A DNA stretch of 64,000 bases from Pontibacter mucosus. GTDB taxonomy: Bacteria; Bacteroidota; Bacteroidia; Cytophagales; Hymenobacteraceae. The DNA lies in contig NZ_QBKI01000011.1 of assembly GCF_003054055.1 (NCBI RefSeq), positions 124,001 to 188,000 on the forward strand, written 5' to 3'. Shown piece by piece: positions 1 through 8,212 of this stretch. A program made the position numbers and the translations under genes. The notes under the pieces were generated by a model. The model did not search any database, was not told where the DNA came from, and saw only the letters and a list, made by a program, of their open reading frames with translations. The first letter of the stretch is position 1. The number at the start of each line of letters is the position of its first letter.

Positions 1-460
1 CCTTGGTCAGGCCCACACAGATGAGCACGATAAAGGTAATGAGCAGCAGCGAGAGGAAAGCGAAAAACATGGTATAGCCACGGCTTTTGTACACCGAGCC
101 CATCCACTGGGCCATCGTCTGTGCCTTCACGGCCTTGCCCATCCTTCTGAAGCCTTTGGTAAGTATAACCAGCGACAAGAGTGCCGCAGCCGGTAAAGCA
201 ACTGCCATCGAGATGAAGCCGCTCACGCCATACAAGGCCACAAAGCCCGGGTTGATGATGAACGTAGCCGCGCTCGTCATGGAGGCAGCCAGCGCCAGGC
301 CCACCGCTACCGGCGAGAAAGCGACGCTGCCCAAGGCATAATCAGAAATAGAACGGATGCGCAGCGCGCCCCGCACCACAAAGAAAAGTATAAGCGCAGC
401 GTAAGCGGCAACTAATATCCAACCAGCCGTTGTCAGTGCAGAAGGGGCTAAGTCGTTCAT
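1..460 (-). CDS. Sodium/solute symporter (SSS family), N-terminal part
   Basis: The frame opens with ATG at 458-460 on the complement and leaves the window at its left edge, so only 153 residues are visible. Four hydrophobic segments can be placed at about residues 12-30, 46-70, 74-100 and 129-150. The second is broken by small and polar residues (ASMTSAATFI, then NPGFVALYG), as in the first core helices of Na+/solute symporters of the SSS family. Complete members have about 13 helices and 500-600 residues. They import organic acids, sugars or amino acids with Na+; the substrate cannot be told here. Two copies of the AAGTATA word lie inside the gene. Confidence 0.75.
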   Translation of the reverse strand, partial: MNDLAPSALTTAGWILVAAYAALILFFVVRGALRIRSISDYALGSVAFSPVAVGLALAASMTSAATFIINPGFVALYGVSGFISMAVALPAAALLSLVILTKGFRRMGKAVKAQTMAQWMGSVYKSRGYTMFFAFLSLLLITFIVLICVGLTK

Positions 461-1115
461 GGGAATCGGTGTTATAAGTGTGGTTTTGTCCAAATAATGT
501 AGACAATAATCTACATTGCCACCTTGTTATACTTGCCAACTCCGCATATTTTAAGGTGAAATCGGAAGTATGGAAGGTGAAGTTTTTTAGTGATGAGTGA
601 GTGGTTGCTTATTTTTAAATGGTAAAGCATAAGCTCTGCTGTCACTGCGCAGGTATGACAGTGGCGGTGCTAGGAGCAGGTTTATAACCTGGTTTCTGCA
701 CAGTAGAAAAGGATCAAACGAACGTTTCTCTATACTTCAACGAGCCATAGCTAGCGAATAAAGCATGGTCAGCCCCTTTTCCCACCATTGCTGATGGTAT
801 CCCCGGTGATTTATACTTTGGCAGGCTTCGGGGACGAACTGTGAATGCCGCGTGATCAAAGTATAAATTATAATCAAAGCCCTTGTAACCTTGCTTTGAA
901 AAAGCAACGGGGATTAAAACTGCTTCTAAAGCAACCACACGTTGTGCTGTCGCTAAACCTGCCGTATCAAGCTAAAAGACTCTACCAGGCGGATTGCAAA
1001 TCCGCGGCTACTATACTTTCGGATTGCAAATCCGAAAGAGCGGAGTTATTGTATACTTTCGGTAAGGATAGTAACTATTTAATTTTCTAACCTTCTAACT
1101 TCCCAACTTTCTAAC
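461..1115. other. Intergenic region with REP-like hairpins and CTAACTT repeats
   Basis: This is 655 bases between the symporter start and the response-regulator stop. I find no convincing gene. An open frame of 74 codons at 714-938 (minus) has no family resemblance I recognise and overlaps nothing conserved. The region carries four AAGTATA words, the two tandem hairpins at 989-1038, and a run of CTAACTT-like units at 1086-1117 just beyond the stop of the next gene. Confidence 0.6.
989..1038. repeat. Two tandem REP-like hairpins
   Basis: Two copies of GGATTGCAAATCC lie 29 bases apart. Each folds into a hairpin with loop GCA. The first stem is GCGGATT with AATCCGC (989-995 and 999-1005). The second is CTTTCGGATT with AATCCGAAAG (1016-1025 and 1029-1038). 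The second hairpin begins inside a TATACTTTCGG string that recurs about 40 bases later, after the hairpin. The tandem arrangement resembles REP/BIME elements mobilised by IS200-like RAYT transposases; no such transposase is in the window. Confidence 0.75.
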
Positions 1116-1117
1116 TT
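1086..1117. repeat. CTAACTT-type short tandem repeat
   Basis: Degenerate units of the kind TTCTAACTT are repeated about four times. The same type of repeat is seen again at about 21903-21942, where it precedes a long palindrome. It is probably a dispersed low-complexity element. Confidence 0.6.
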
Positions 1118-1877
1118 AAAGGATTTGCAGCCGGTTCAGTAGCGCCTCTTTGTGCGTGTTGCCAATGGGGATGTACTTTCCGCCAATCAGGATGTTGTTG
1201 TCTTCGATGGCCTCGATGGCGGTAAGGCGCACGATGTAGGAGCGGTGCACGCGCATGAAGTCTTTGCCCGGCAGGCGCTGCTCCAGGTTTTTAAGGCTAT
1301 GGCTCACGAGGTAAAGGTGCTGGGGCGTTTTGATGTTGCAGTATATATCCTGCGCCTCGGCCCACACAATGTCCTGCAGGTCTACCTTCTCCAGGCGGTT
1401 GCGCACCTTCACGAACAGCGCATGATGCAGCAGGTAGTTTGTGATTTCTGCTTCGGGAGGCGCTGAAGTCTCAGAGCTCACGCCAACCGGCAGCTGCTGG
1501 CGGGCGCTGGCATTATGGATGGCCACCTCAATGCTGCTTTGCAGGGTGCGTATGTCGAAAGGCTTGACCAGGTAGGCATGCGGGCTGGTTTGCTTGGCGC
1601 GGTCTATGGTTTCCTTATCCGAGAGGGCCGTCATGAAAATAAACGGGATTTTGCTGGACCTGGAAAGTATGGCCGCCGTGTCGATGCCGTCGAGCTTGCC
1701 CTCCAGCGTGATGTCCAGGATGATTAAATCAGGATTATGCCTGTGCACTTCCAGCAGCAGTTCCTCGCCTGAACTCACCATCGCGCATACTTCATACCCC
1801 AACTCCTCCAGCGAGAAAGCCAGGTTCTGCGCAATCACCACATCATCCTCTGCAATCAGCAGCCTTACTTTTGCCAT
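1116..1877 (-). CDS. LytTR-family response regulator
   Basis: This is a two-component response regulator of 253 residues. Residues 1-120 form a receiver domain with acidic pocket D11/D12, phospho-acceptor D55 (in LIILDITL) and the conserved Lys in LVKPFD. After a short linker, residues of about 150-253 form a LytTR DNA-binding domain (HALFVKVRNRLEKV, then IVWAEAQDIYCNI and FMRVHRSYIV). Such proteins bind direct repeats upstream of target promoters. The gene is divergent from the histidine kinase at 2012, separated by 134 bases, so the two are likely partners, although that kinase is of HisKA rather than the usual LytS/His_kinase type. Targets are unknown; the adjacent symporter is one candidate. 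Confidence 0.93.
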   Translation of the reverse strand: MAKVRLLIAEDDVVIAQNLAFSLEELGYEVCAMVSSGEELLLEVHRHNPDLIILDITLEGKLDGIDTAAILSRSSKIPFIFMTALSDKETIDRAKQTSPHAYLVKPFDIRTLQSSIEVAIHNASARQQLPVGVSSETSAPPEAEITNYLLHHALFVKVRNRLEKVDLQDIVWAEAQDIYCNIKTPQHLYLVSHSLKNLEQRLPGKDFMRVHRSYIVRLTAIEAIEDNNILIGGKYIPIGNTHKEALLNRLQIL

Positions 1878-2011
1878 ACTTTATAAATCACGCTTTTAGC
1901 GGTAGATGCCTTCAAATTCCAATCAATATATAGAATATATGCAGATAAATAAACTGGTGCCTGTAGCAAGTATGGTTTTATAGGGAAGAGTTTGTAAATT
2001 GATTGACGCTT

Positions 2012-4168
2012 ATGCCACGACGACAACTGAACAGCGCCCTCATACTTTGCCTCCTTTTATGGTTGGCCGCCACAAGTATGGCCAGTGCACAGGCTCCGGC
2101 TATTGTCACGCTACGGCCGGGCGAGGAGCAGGAAGTGCAGGGGCAGCTTCAGGTCTATCACGATGCGGGCGGCAACCTGTCGATAGGGGAGGTGCAACGG
2201 CTGCCTTTTACACCCCTGGATACCCAGGCCACACTGCCCGCAGGCAAAACCGTGCACTGGATTCGGGTGGTGCTGCAGAACAACAGCCCCCACGAGCAAA
2301 CGCGTTTCCTCTACGCCGGCGACTGGAGCCTTTTGCAGCTTTATACATTAAAACCGGACGGTAGCTGGGAGGAACGACAGACGGGGCAGCTGCTGCCCAT
2401 ACCCGAGCGCGACGTGCCCCAGAGCAAGCCGCTCGTGCGGGTGAAGGTGCCGGCCCAAAGCCAGCTTTTGCTCTACCTGCGGCTGCAGGGCGATATTGCA
2501 CTGTATAAGCCGCAAGAGCTGAGCCTTAGGCTGCAAACCCCCGAGCAGGTGGTGCAGGCAAACAACCGCAGGCTGCTGGTGCAAGGCTTTTTCATGGGCA
2601 TTATCGTGGTGATGGCCCTCTACAACCTGGTGCTATACTTCTCGGTGCGCGACCGCAGTTATTTATACTATGTACTGGCGCTGCTGGGCACCGGTTTATA
2701 CTTTATGTTTTACCACGGCTTTGCACTGGAGCTGCTCTGGCCCAGAGCCCCGTTCTGGAATGCCCACAGCTTCACCTTCCTGGTTACTTTTAATGGCCTG
2801 TTCCGGTTACTCTTCACAAAAAGCTACCTCAACACCAAACATAGCATGCCCCGTTGGGACCGGCTCCTGACGCTGCTCTCGCTGCTATACGCGCTGCCGG
2901 TGGCGATGGGGTTGCTCTCTTACCTCACCCCGCTGGATTTGCTGCAGGCCTGTGTGGATCTGATAGGGCTTATCGGAGGTGCCGTGCTGGTGGCGATGCT
3001 GCTGGTCAGTGTGGTGGCGCTGCGGCAGGGGTATCGACCGGCTTTATACTTTCTTATCGCCAACGTGTTTTTTGTGGTAGGGGCGTTGCTGTTCATTCTA
3101 AAAGAGACCCACCTGCTTCCTAACAACACGCTTACCGTATATGCCGCACAGGTGGGGATGCTGGCGCAGGTGGTGCTCTTCTCCTTGGGCCTGGCCTATA
3201 GGCTGAACACGGTAACAAACGAGCTGGCTGCCGAAGTGCTGGAAAAGGAGCGCCTCAAGCTGGAGAAAGAGACCGAGCGAAAACGCCTGGCTGAGCAGCA
3301 GAAGCGGGAACTGGAGCTAACGGTGGCCAACCGCACCGCCGCGCTTCGGCACAAGACACAGGAGCTGAACGAGACAGTGCTCCAGTTGAGGGAGTCGGAG
3401 CACAAGCTGCTGCGCCTCAACCAGATCAAGGACCGCTTTTTCTCTATCATCTCACACGACCTGCGCACCCCGCTAGCCACCCTGGACTCTTTCCTGAACA
3501 TCCTCCTTAACTTTTCCGGGAGGATGAAGCCGGAGCAGCTGCAGAAGCTGGCCAGCCACACGCAACTGTCGGTGCATAACCTGCAGTCGCTCCTGGAGAA
3601 CCTGCTGCAGTGGGCCTCCTCCCAGGCCGATTCAGATCATGGTATGCGCTTTGCGCCTGAGCCACTGCAGGTAAGGGAGGTGGTGCAGCGCAACCTGGAG
3701 CTGCTGAAGGATACGGCCGCAGCCAAAAGCATACACTGCCAGGTGCAGGTGCCGGGCGATCTGCAGGTATACGCCGACGCCAACATGTTCGATTTCCTGG
3801 TGCGCAACCTGTTGCACAACGCCATTAAATTTTCGGGAGCAGGCGGGAAGGTAAGTATAGAAGCAAGAGCGCTGCACAACGGCTTTGCCGAAATCACGGT
3901 GCAGGATAACGGGGTTGGTATAGAGGCTGCTGTTAAAGGCTCCCTTTTCCAGAGAGAGCACCCGCCCCTGACGACAAAGGGCACCGCCAACGAAAAAGGG
4001 GTAGGGCTCGGGCTACTGCTGTGCCGGCAGTTTGCGGAACGCTGCGGGGGCAGCATACATGTGGAGAGCGAGCCGAACAAAGGAAGCCGGTTCTGGTTTT
4101 TGGTGCCCCTTCACCGGCAAAGGGCAATGGCAGACCCCAAACGAGAGTTGGAGGGCGAGATACTTTGA
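2012..4168 (+). CDS. 7TMR-DISM sensor histidine kinase
   Basis: Membrane sensor kinase of 718 residues. A signal peptide (LCLLLWLAATSMASA) is followed by a periplasmic 7TMR-DISMED2 carbohydrate-binding-like domain, seven membrane helices at about residues 190-390, a coiled coil, and a HisKA domain with phospho-acceptor H482 in SIISHDLRTP. The ATPase domain has N box NLLHNAIKFS and G boxes DNGVGIE and GVGLGL. I chose the ATG at 2012; a TTG nine bases upstream is also open. It is divergent from the LytTR regulator. A HisKA-type enzyme next to a LytTR regulator is less usual than next to an OmpR-type one. The ligand cannot be predicted. Confidence 0.9.
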   Translation: MPRRQLNSALILCLLLWLAATSMASAQAPAIVTLRPGEEQEVQGQLQVYHDAGGNLSIGEVQRLPFTPLDTQATLPAGKTVHWIRVVLQNNSPHEQTRFLYAGDWSLLQLYTLKPDGSWEERQTGQLLPIPERDVPQSKPLVRVKVPAQSQLLLYLRLQGDIALYKPQELSLRLQTPEQVVQANNRRLLVQGFFMGIIVVMALYNLVLYFSVRDRSYLYYVLALLGTGLYFMFYHGFALELLWPRAPFWNAHSFTFLVTFNGLFRLLFTKSYLNTKHSMPRWDRLLTLLSLLYALPVAMGLLSYLTPLDLLQACVDLIGLIGGAVLVAMLLVSVVALRQGYRPALYFLIANVFFVVGALLFILKETHLLPNNTLTVYAAQVGMLAQVVLFSLGLAYRLNTVTNELAAEVLEKERLKLEKETERKRLAEQQKRELELTVANRTAALRHKTQELNETVLQLRESEHKLLRLNQIKDRFFSIISHDLRTPLATLDSFLNILLNFSGRMKPEQLQKLASHTQLSVHNLQSLLENLLQWASSQADSDHGMRFAPEPLQVREVVQRNLELLKDTAAAKSIHCQVQVPGDLQVYADANMFDFLVRNLLHNAIKFSGAGGKVSIEARALHNGFAEITVQDNGVGIEAAVKGSLFQREHPPLTTKGTANEKGVGLGLLLCRQFAERCGGSIHVESEPNKGSRFWFLVPLHRQRAMADPKRELEGEIL

Positions 4169-4262
4169 CCGGATGATCAGTTTAGTGAGCAGTTGGGAGG
4201 CAACTTGTTTCGTTGTCTCCGCACATGAAGTATAAAAACATCACCCTTAAACAAGTAAATCT

Positions 4263-5078
4263 ATGAAGCATACTTTACCCGATGGCCTGCAGCTATACTA
4301 TGAGCTGCACGGAAACCCGGATGCGTCCCAGGCCCTGGTTTTTCTCAATGGCCTTTCGCAGTCTACGGCGGCTTGGGCGGGGCTTTTGCCTGCGTTGGGC
4401 AAGGATTACAGGCTGGTGCTGGTTGACCTGCTGTTCCAGGGGCAGTCGGATGCGGCGCCGGAGCACAGAAGCTTTGAAGGGCATGCCGCTGACCTGGCAA
4501 GCCTGCTGCAGGCGCTGACCTTACCCGAAACGGTGCTGGTGGGCATTTCGTACGGCGGTGCAGTGGCGCAACGTTTCCTGGTAAACTACCCGGAACTGGC
4601 GCAGGCCGGAGCCCTGCTTTCTACTTTCCCCTACAAGGATGCTTTTTTTGATGCCATCGGCTATAGCTGGGAAGCGGCTCTGAAAGCAGGAGGCTACCCG
4701 CTGATGCTGGATGTGATGCTGCCCACTGTGCTGGGACGCAGTTACTTTCTGAACCCCATCATCAGCATCGCGGATCTGAAGAACAGCAAGTCCAGCCAAA
4801 GCCCTGCCCCCGAAAACATTTTAAAGCTGACGCAGGCCACCAAGGAAAGCGGTAATTACCTGGAGGAGCTGCGAAAAGTGCCGGTGCCGGTGTTGGTGGT
4901 GCATGGCGAGGAAGATCCTTTATGCACGGTGGAAATGGGCAGAGCCATGTGTGAGGCGATACCGCAGGCCTCGCTGGAGACACTGTCAGGCGTTGGCCAT
5001 ACCCTTAACCTGGAGTGCATCCCTAGGCTGACGCAGTTGCTGGATGAATTTGCCGCCAGGGTAAGACAGGAAGTATAA
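4263..5078 (+). CDS. Alpha/beta-fold hydrolase
   Basis: Cytoplasmic alpha/beta hydrolase of 271 residues, close to the family norm of 250-300. The nucleophile elbow is G-I-S-Y-G at about residues 98-102, the acid is in VVHGEEDPLC, and the base is the His of GVGHTLN near the C-terminus, giving a full Ser-Asp-His triad. The oxyanion region is LVFLNGLSQS. No signal peptide is seen. It follows the kinase gene by 94 bases on the same strand and is followed by a strong terminator, so it could be co-transcribed or separate. Substrate unknown: esterases, lactonases and haloperoxidase-like enzymes share this layout. Confidence 0.85.
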   Translation: MKHTLPDGLQLYYELHGNPDASQALVFLNGLSQSTAAWAGLLPALGKDYRLVLVDLLFQGQSDAAPEHRSFEGHAADLASLLQALTLPETVLVGISYGGAVAQRFLVNYPELAQAGALLSTFPYKDAFFDAIGYSWEAALKAGGYPLMLDVMLPTVLGRSYFLNPIISIADLKNSKSSQSPAPENILKLTQATKESGNYLEELRKVPVPVLVVHGEEDPLCTVEMGRAMCEAIPQASLETLSGVGHTLNLECIPRLTQLLDEFAARVRQEV

Positions 5079-5095
5079 GCGCAGCCAGGTATAAA

Positions 5096-5134
5096 ACAAG
5101 AGAGGCTCCACTACCTGGCGCCTCTCTTGTTTTT
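5096..5134. terminator. Bidirectional rho-independent terminator
   Basis: An 11-bp stem (ACAAGAGAGGC at 5096-5106 with GCCTCTCTTGT at 5120-5130) is followed by TTTTT on the plus strand and by TTTTAT on the minus strand. It serves the hydrolase gene and the convergent lipoprotein gene. Confidence 0.85.
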
Positions 5135-5151
5135 ACTTCTGAGAAAGAACA

Positions 5152-5565
5152 TTATTTCTTGCGGGTAAACCTGAATTCAGCACCTCCCTGCATGTAGAAG
5201 AGCTCATCCTCATCCAGCTTCGATATGACTGCTCTGTATTCATCCGCGCCCTTATCGAAGAGTATAATTCTTTCGTTGTTCTCATACTCCCACGTGCCTT
5301 CTGCCATCGTAGTGCCAGCATACTTGTCTATGTAGGAGCCATCCCTTTCGAATTTGGAAGTATAGCGGGCAAGCTCGATGCCGTACTCCGCTTCAAATTC
5401 TGCAGTAAAATCATCGCCATTTATAAATACGGCATTGCCGGTCCACTCGCCGTTCGTGAGCAGCGACACATTCGGTGACACATCATCGTCATCATCTTTG
5501 CAACTGGTAAAGGTAACCACGCAGAGCGCCGCGAAAAGAAGGCAGAAGAGTTTAAGTTTTTGCAT
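5152..5565 (-). CDS. Small lipoprotein, lipocalin-like (paralogue 1)
   Basis: Exported lipoprotein of 137 residues. The signal peptide ends with lipobox FTSC, followed by an acidic run KDDDDD typical of Bacteroidota surface lipoproteins. The rest reads GEWTGNAVF, then FERDGSYIDKY and GTWEYENNERI, a pattern of alternating strands like the lipocalin-like domains that start with a W-x-G strand. The next gene on the same strand, at 5695-6129, is a clear paralogue with the same layout (G-GEWTG, F-DGSY, G-WE). Function unknown; such proteins often bind hydrophobic ligands or are simply surface-exposed. Confidence 0.8.
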   Translation of the reverse strand: MQKLKLFCLLFAALCVVTFTSCKDDDDDVSPNVSLLTNGEWTGNAVFINGDDFTAEFEAEYGIELARYTSKFERDGSYIDKYAGTTMAEGTWEYENNERIILFDKGADEYRAVISKLDEDELFYMQGGAEFRFTRKK

Positions 5566-5694
5566 AAAGTATAAAATTAGTGTTGCCTGTATTGCAGTAT
5601 ATGTACTATCCGCCTGAAAAGTTTTGCTGTCGCAAAATCATTGCACAGCAACGGCAAATATCCGCCTCGTTGCCGTTGTTGCTAATCTGACGTG

Positions 5695-6129
5695 CTATCG
5701 CTTCATCCGGATCTCCATGCTCATTTCGGTGGTTTCGTCCATTGCGAAAAGCCCCTCCATGTGCAGTTCAGAGGAGGTTAATTTGTTGATCGTATATTCT
5801 GTCTCATCAGAAGTGCCCTTGTTGGTGATAATCACTGTTTCATCGCTACCGAACTCCCATTCACCATCCTGCTGCGTTTCCCCCTCATACTTTATAGTAT
5901 AGGAGCCATCCTTTTTAAAATCGATTTTGGTTTGTGAGGCAGTTACACCATAATTTTTAAGGGTTTCCGTCATGTTGTTGCCCAGCATCCATATCTGATC
6001 TCCGGTCCATTCGCCTCCGATCAGCAGGTCTTTTTTCGACAGGTCTTTGTCATCATCTTTATCACAACTCACAAGTGAGAGCATCAACAGGGATGCAACG
6101 AAAAGTGTAAGAAACTTAAGTTTGCTCAT
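5695..6129 (-). CDS. Small lipoprotein, lipocalin-like (paralogue 2)
   Basis: Exported lipoprotein of 144 residues with signal peptide, lipobox LVSC and an acidic DKDDDKD stretch after the acylated Cys. It shares the plan of the 137-residue protein downstream: GGEWTGDQIW, FKKDGSYTIKYEG, GEWEFGSDETVI, and a C-terminal pair of strands ending in an E-x-R-x-K/R tail. The two genes are in the same orientation, 129 bases apart, and probably arose by tandem duplication. Function not recognised. Confidence 0.8.
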   Translation of the reverse strand: MSKLKFLTLFVASLLMLSLVSCDKDDDKDLSKKDLLIGGEWTGDQIWMLGNNMTETLKNYGVTASQTKIDFKKDGSYTIKYEGETQQDGEWEFGSDETVIITNKGTSDETEYTINKLTSSELHMEGLFAMDETTEMSMEIRMKR

Positions 6130-6322
6130 GGCTTTACATGTTTAAGAAGTTATAAAAGATAAATATAGACTTTCTTATATTCTAGAAGAATTTATTGCAC
6201 TAAAAATTCTCTATGAGGATTGAAATATGGTGTTTCTGCGTTCGTAAGCCAAGGTTTATTGACCTTTATGCGGAGTTGGGGCGAGGGTACGCAAAACCCT
6301 TACTACAAGAAAGTATAAAACT

Positions 6323-6352
6323 ACAAAGCCAGCCGTGAAGGGCTGGCTTTGT
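6323..6352 (-). terminator. Terminator of lepB operon
   Basis: A perfect 12-bp stem ACAAAGCCAGCC / GGCTGGCTTTGT has a six-base loop. On the minus strand it is followed by AGTTTTATACTTTC, so the U-tract merges with a TATACTT word. It lies 22 bases beyond the lepB stop. Confidence 0.8.
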
Positions 6353-6374
6353 TAATTTCTAGAAGTATAGATTC

Positions 6375-7481
6375 TTATTTGATGATGTTGAAAATCCGGT
6401 TCCAGCGTATTTTACTAAACCCGCTGCCTTCCGGGTTGGTAGACATCCAGATCATCACGGCCTTGCCCACCACGTGGTCGGCCGGTACGTAGCCCCAGTA
6501 GCGCGAGTCGAGGGAGTTATGGCGGTTGTCGCCCATCATGAAGTAGTAGTCCTGCTTAAAGGTATACTGCGTCACTTCCTGCCCGTCCATAAACAATTTT
6601 CCGTCCCGGGTTTCAACGTTCTCGTTGTGCTCATACTCCTTGATGATACGCTCATAGAACGGCAGCGATTCCGGGGTGATGGCCACAGTAACGCCTTCCT
6701 TAGGAACGTAAATCGGACCGTAAAAATCCCTGTTCCACTTCAGCTTGCTCGGCACGTGCGGAAAAACACCTGCCTCGGCCTCACCAGGGCTTGCTTTGTA
6801 GGGTATCACTTCCTTCACGATGTCGAGCTTGGAAATCTCATCCGCCATCGCCGGTGTCATGTCCAGCACGTAACCATTGTCCAGCAGCTGTACCTCCCCC
6901 AGCCGGATGTCGCGGTCCTGGAAAAACTTCTGGGAAAGCTGCATCGTTGGGATGATGATGTACTTAAACTGCATCTCTTCAGGGTTCTCAATCGCCTTGC
7001 CGTTGATGTATACCTGCGTATCCCGTATCTCCAGCGAATCGCCGGGCAGGCCAATGGCGCGTTTGATGTAGTTGGTGCGCAGGTCGGCCGGGTGCTCATC
7101 CTCCGGCGGGTAGTTAAACACCACCACATCGTTGCGCTTCACCTCCGAAAAGCCTGGCAGGCGGTAAGAAGGCAGCTGAATAGCTTTGGAGTAGGAGGGG
7201 ATGTTGGTTCCCCAAATGGTCTGGTGCGTGAGCGGAACCTGCAGCGGTGTCATGGGGGTACGCGGGCCGTAGTGTAGCTTGCTCACAAACAGGAAGTCCC
7301 CCACCAGCAGGGATTTCTCCATGGACGGGGTAGGGATGGTATAAGCCTCAAATGTGGCCCAGCGTATTAAACTGGCTGCGATGACAGCAAAAAGTATGGC
7401 ATCGCCCCACTCGCGGGCAAAGCTCTTCTTTTTCTTAGGTTCCTTTGTTTCGGGCTTCTTCTCCCAAAATTTAACGTTCAT
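6375..7481 (-). CDS. lepB: Signal peptidase I
   Basis: Type I signal peptidase of 368 residues that cleaves signal peptides from secreted proteins at the outer face of the inner membrane. A single N-terminal membrane anchor lies at about residues 26-44. The catalytic serine is S53 in TIPTPSME and the general-base lysine is K140 in YIKRAIGLPGD. The C-terminal box is GDNRHNSLDSRYWG. An insert of about 150 residues between the last two boxes makes it longer than the E. coli enzyme core, as is usual in Bacteroidota. It is last in the run UPF0173-parA-parB-DUF5683-dapB-lepB, starting 14 bases after dapB. Confidence 0.95.
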   Translation of the reverse strand: MNVKFWEKKPETKEPKKKKSFAREWGDAILFAVIAASLIRWATFEAYTIPTPSMEKSLLVGDFLFVSKLHYGPRTPMTPLQVPLTHQTIWGTNIPSYSKAIQLPSYRLPGFSEVKRNDVVVFNYPPEDEHPADLRTNYIKRAIGLPGDSLEIRDTQVYINGKAIENPEEMQFKYIIIPTMQLSQKFFQDRDIRLGEVQLLDNGYVLDMTPAMADEISKLDIVKEVIPYKASPGEAEAGVFPHVPSKLKWNRDFYGPIYVPKEGVTVAITPESLPFYERIIKEYEHNENVETRDGKLFMDGQEVTQYTFKQDYYFMMGDNRHNSLDSRYWGYVPADHVVGKAVMIWMSTNPEGSGFSKIRWNRIFNIIK

Positions 7482-7495
7482 CTGCTAAGGTATGG

Positions 7496-8212
7496 TTACA
7501 GGTTCAGCATGTCTTTCATGCCGTAAACGCCCTGGCGGCCCTGCAGCCAGGAGGCGGCCATCACGGCGCCCTCGGCAAACCCGGCACGGGTATGGGCAAT
7601 ATGCCCTAATTCAATTTTGTCTACTTCGGAGCTGTAAGTGACGATATGTGTTCCCACCACGTCAGGCTCGCGCTCAGAAGCAATGTTTAATTTAGTTTTT
7701 TCTTCCGGATTATCGCTTACCCAGCCGCTTAAATCTTTATAGCTGGCCAGTATACCCTCTGCTGTTGTTATTCCAGTTCCGCTTGGCTTGTCTACTTTCT
7801 GCAGGTGGTGTACCTCGCGAATGGCCACGCTGTACTCCTTGTAATCCTTCATTTTGCTGGCAATGTACTCATTAAAATGAAAGAAGAGGTTCACGCCCAC
7901 GCTAAAGTTGGAGGCATAAAAGAAGGCCCCCTGGTTTTCGGCACAAAGTGCTTTAGCTTCCTCAAACTTGTCCAGCCAGCCGGTAGAGCCGGACACCACC
8001 GGGATACCGTTTTGCAGGCAGTAGCTGATGTTGGCAAAAGCTGCCTCTGGGTGCGTGAATTCGATGGCTACATCGGTGTTAGACGAATTGTAGTTCTGAA
8101 GTTCGTTGATATTCTCGTGGGTTATTTTGCCAATGATCTGGTGGCCTTTGGCAAGGGCTGTCTGCTCGATGGTTTTGCCCATCTTGCCATAGCCTATCAG
8201 TAGGATGTTCAT
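7496..8212 (-). CDS. dapB: 4-hydroxy-tetrahydrodipicolinate reductase
   Basis: NAD(P)H-dependent reductase of the diaminopimelate/lysine pathway, needed for peptidoglycan precursors. It has 238 residues, the length usual in Bacteroidota. The nucleotide-binding loop is GYGKMG at residues 7-12. The catalytic and substrate-binding region is HHLQKVDKPSGTG, containing the His pair and the Lys. The start ATG overlaps the stop of the DUF5683 gene by four bases (ATGA), indicating translational coupling. The cluster with parB and lepB is conserved across the phylum. Confidence 0.95.
   Translation of the reverse strand: MNILLIGYGKMGKTIEQTALAKGHQIIGKITHENINELQNYNSSNTDVAIEFTHPEAAFANISYCLQNGIPVVSGSTGWLDKFEEAKALCAENQGAFFYASNFSVGVNLFFHFNEYIASKMKDYKEYSVAIREVHHLQKVDKPSGTGITTAEGILASYKDLSGWVSDNPEEKTKLNIASEREPDVVGTHIVTYSSEVDKIELGHIAHTRAGFAEGAVMAASWLQGRQGVYGMKDMLNL

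Noticed and set aside
714..938. Open frame of 74 codons on the minus strand in the first intergenic region
   Set aside because: No recognisable family, no promoter or ribosome-binding signal, and it lies in a repeat-bearing gap with another overlapping frame on the opposite strand.
6474..7277. Long plus-strand frame opposite lepB (267 codons)
   Set aside because: It is the antisense shadow of the signal peptidase gene; composition is Val/His/Arg-rich as expected from the complement of a GC-rich gene.
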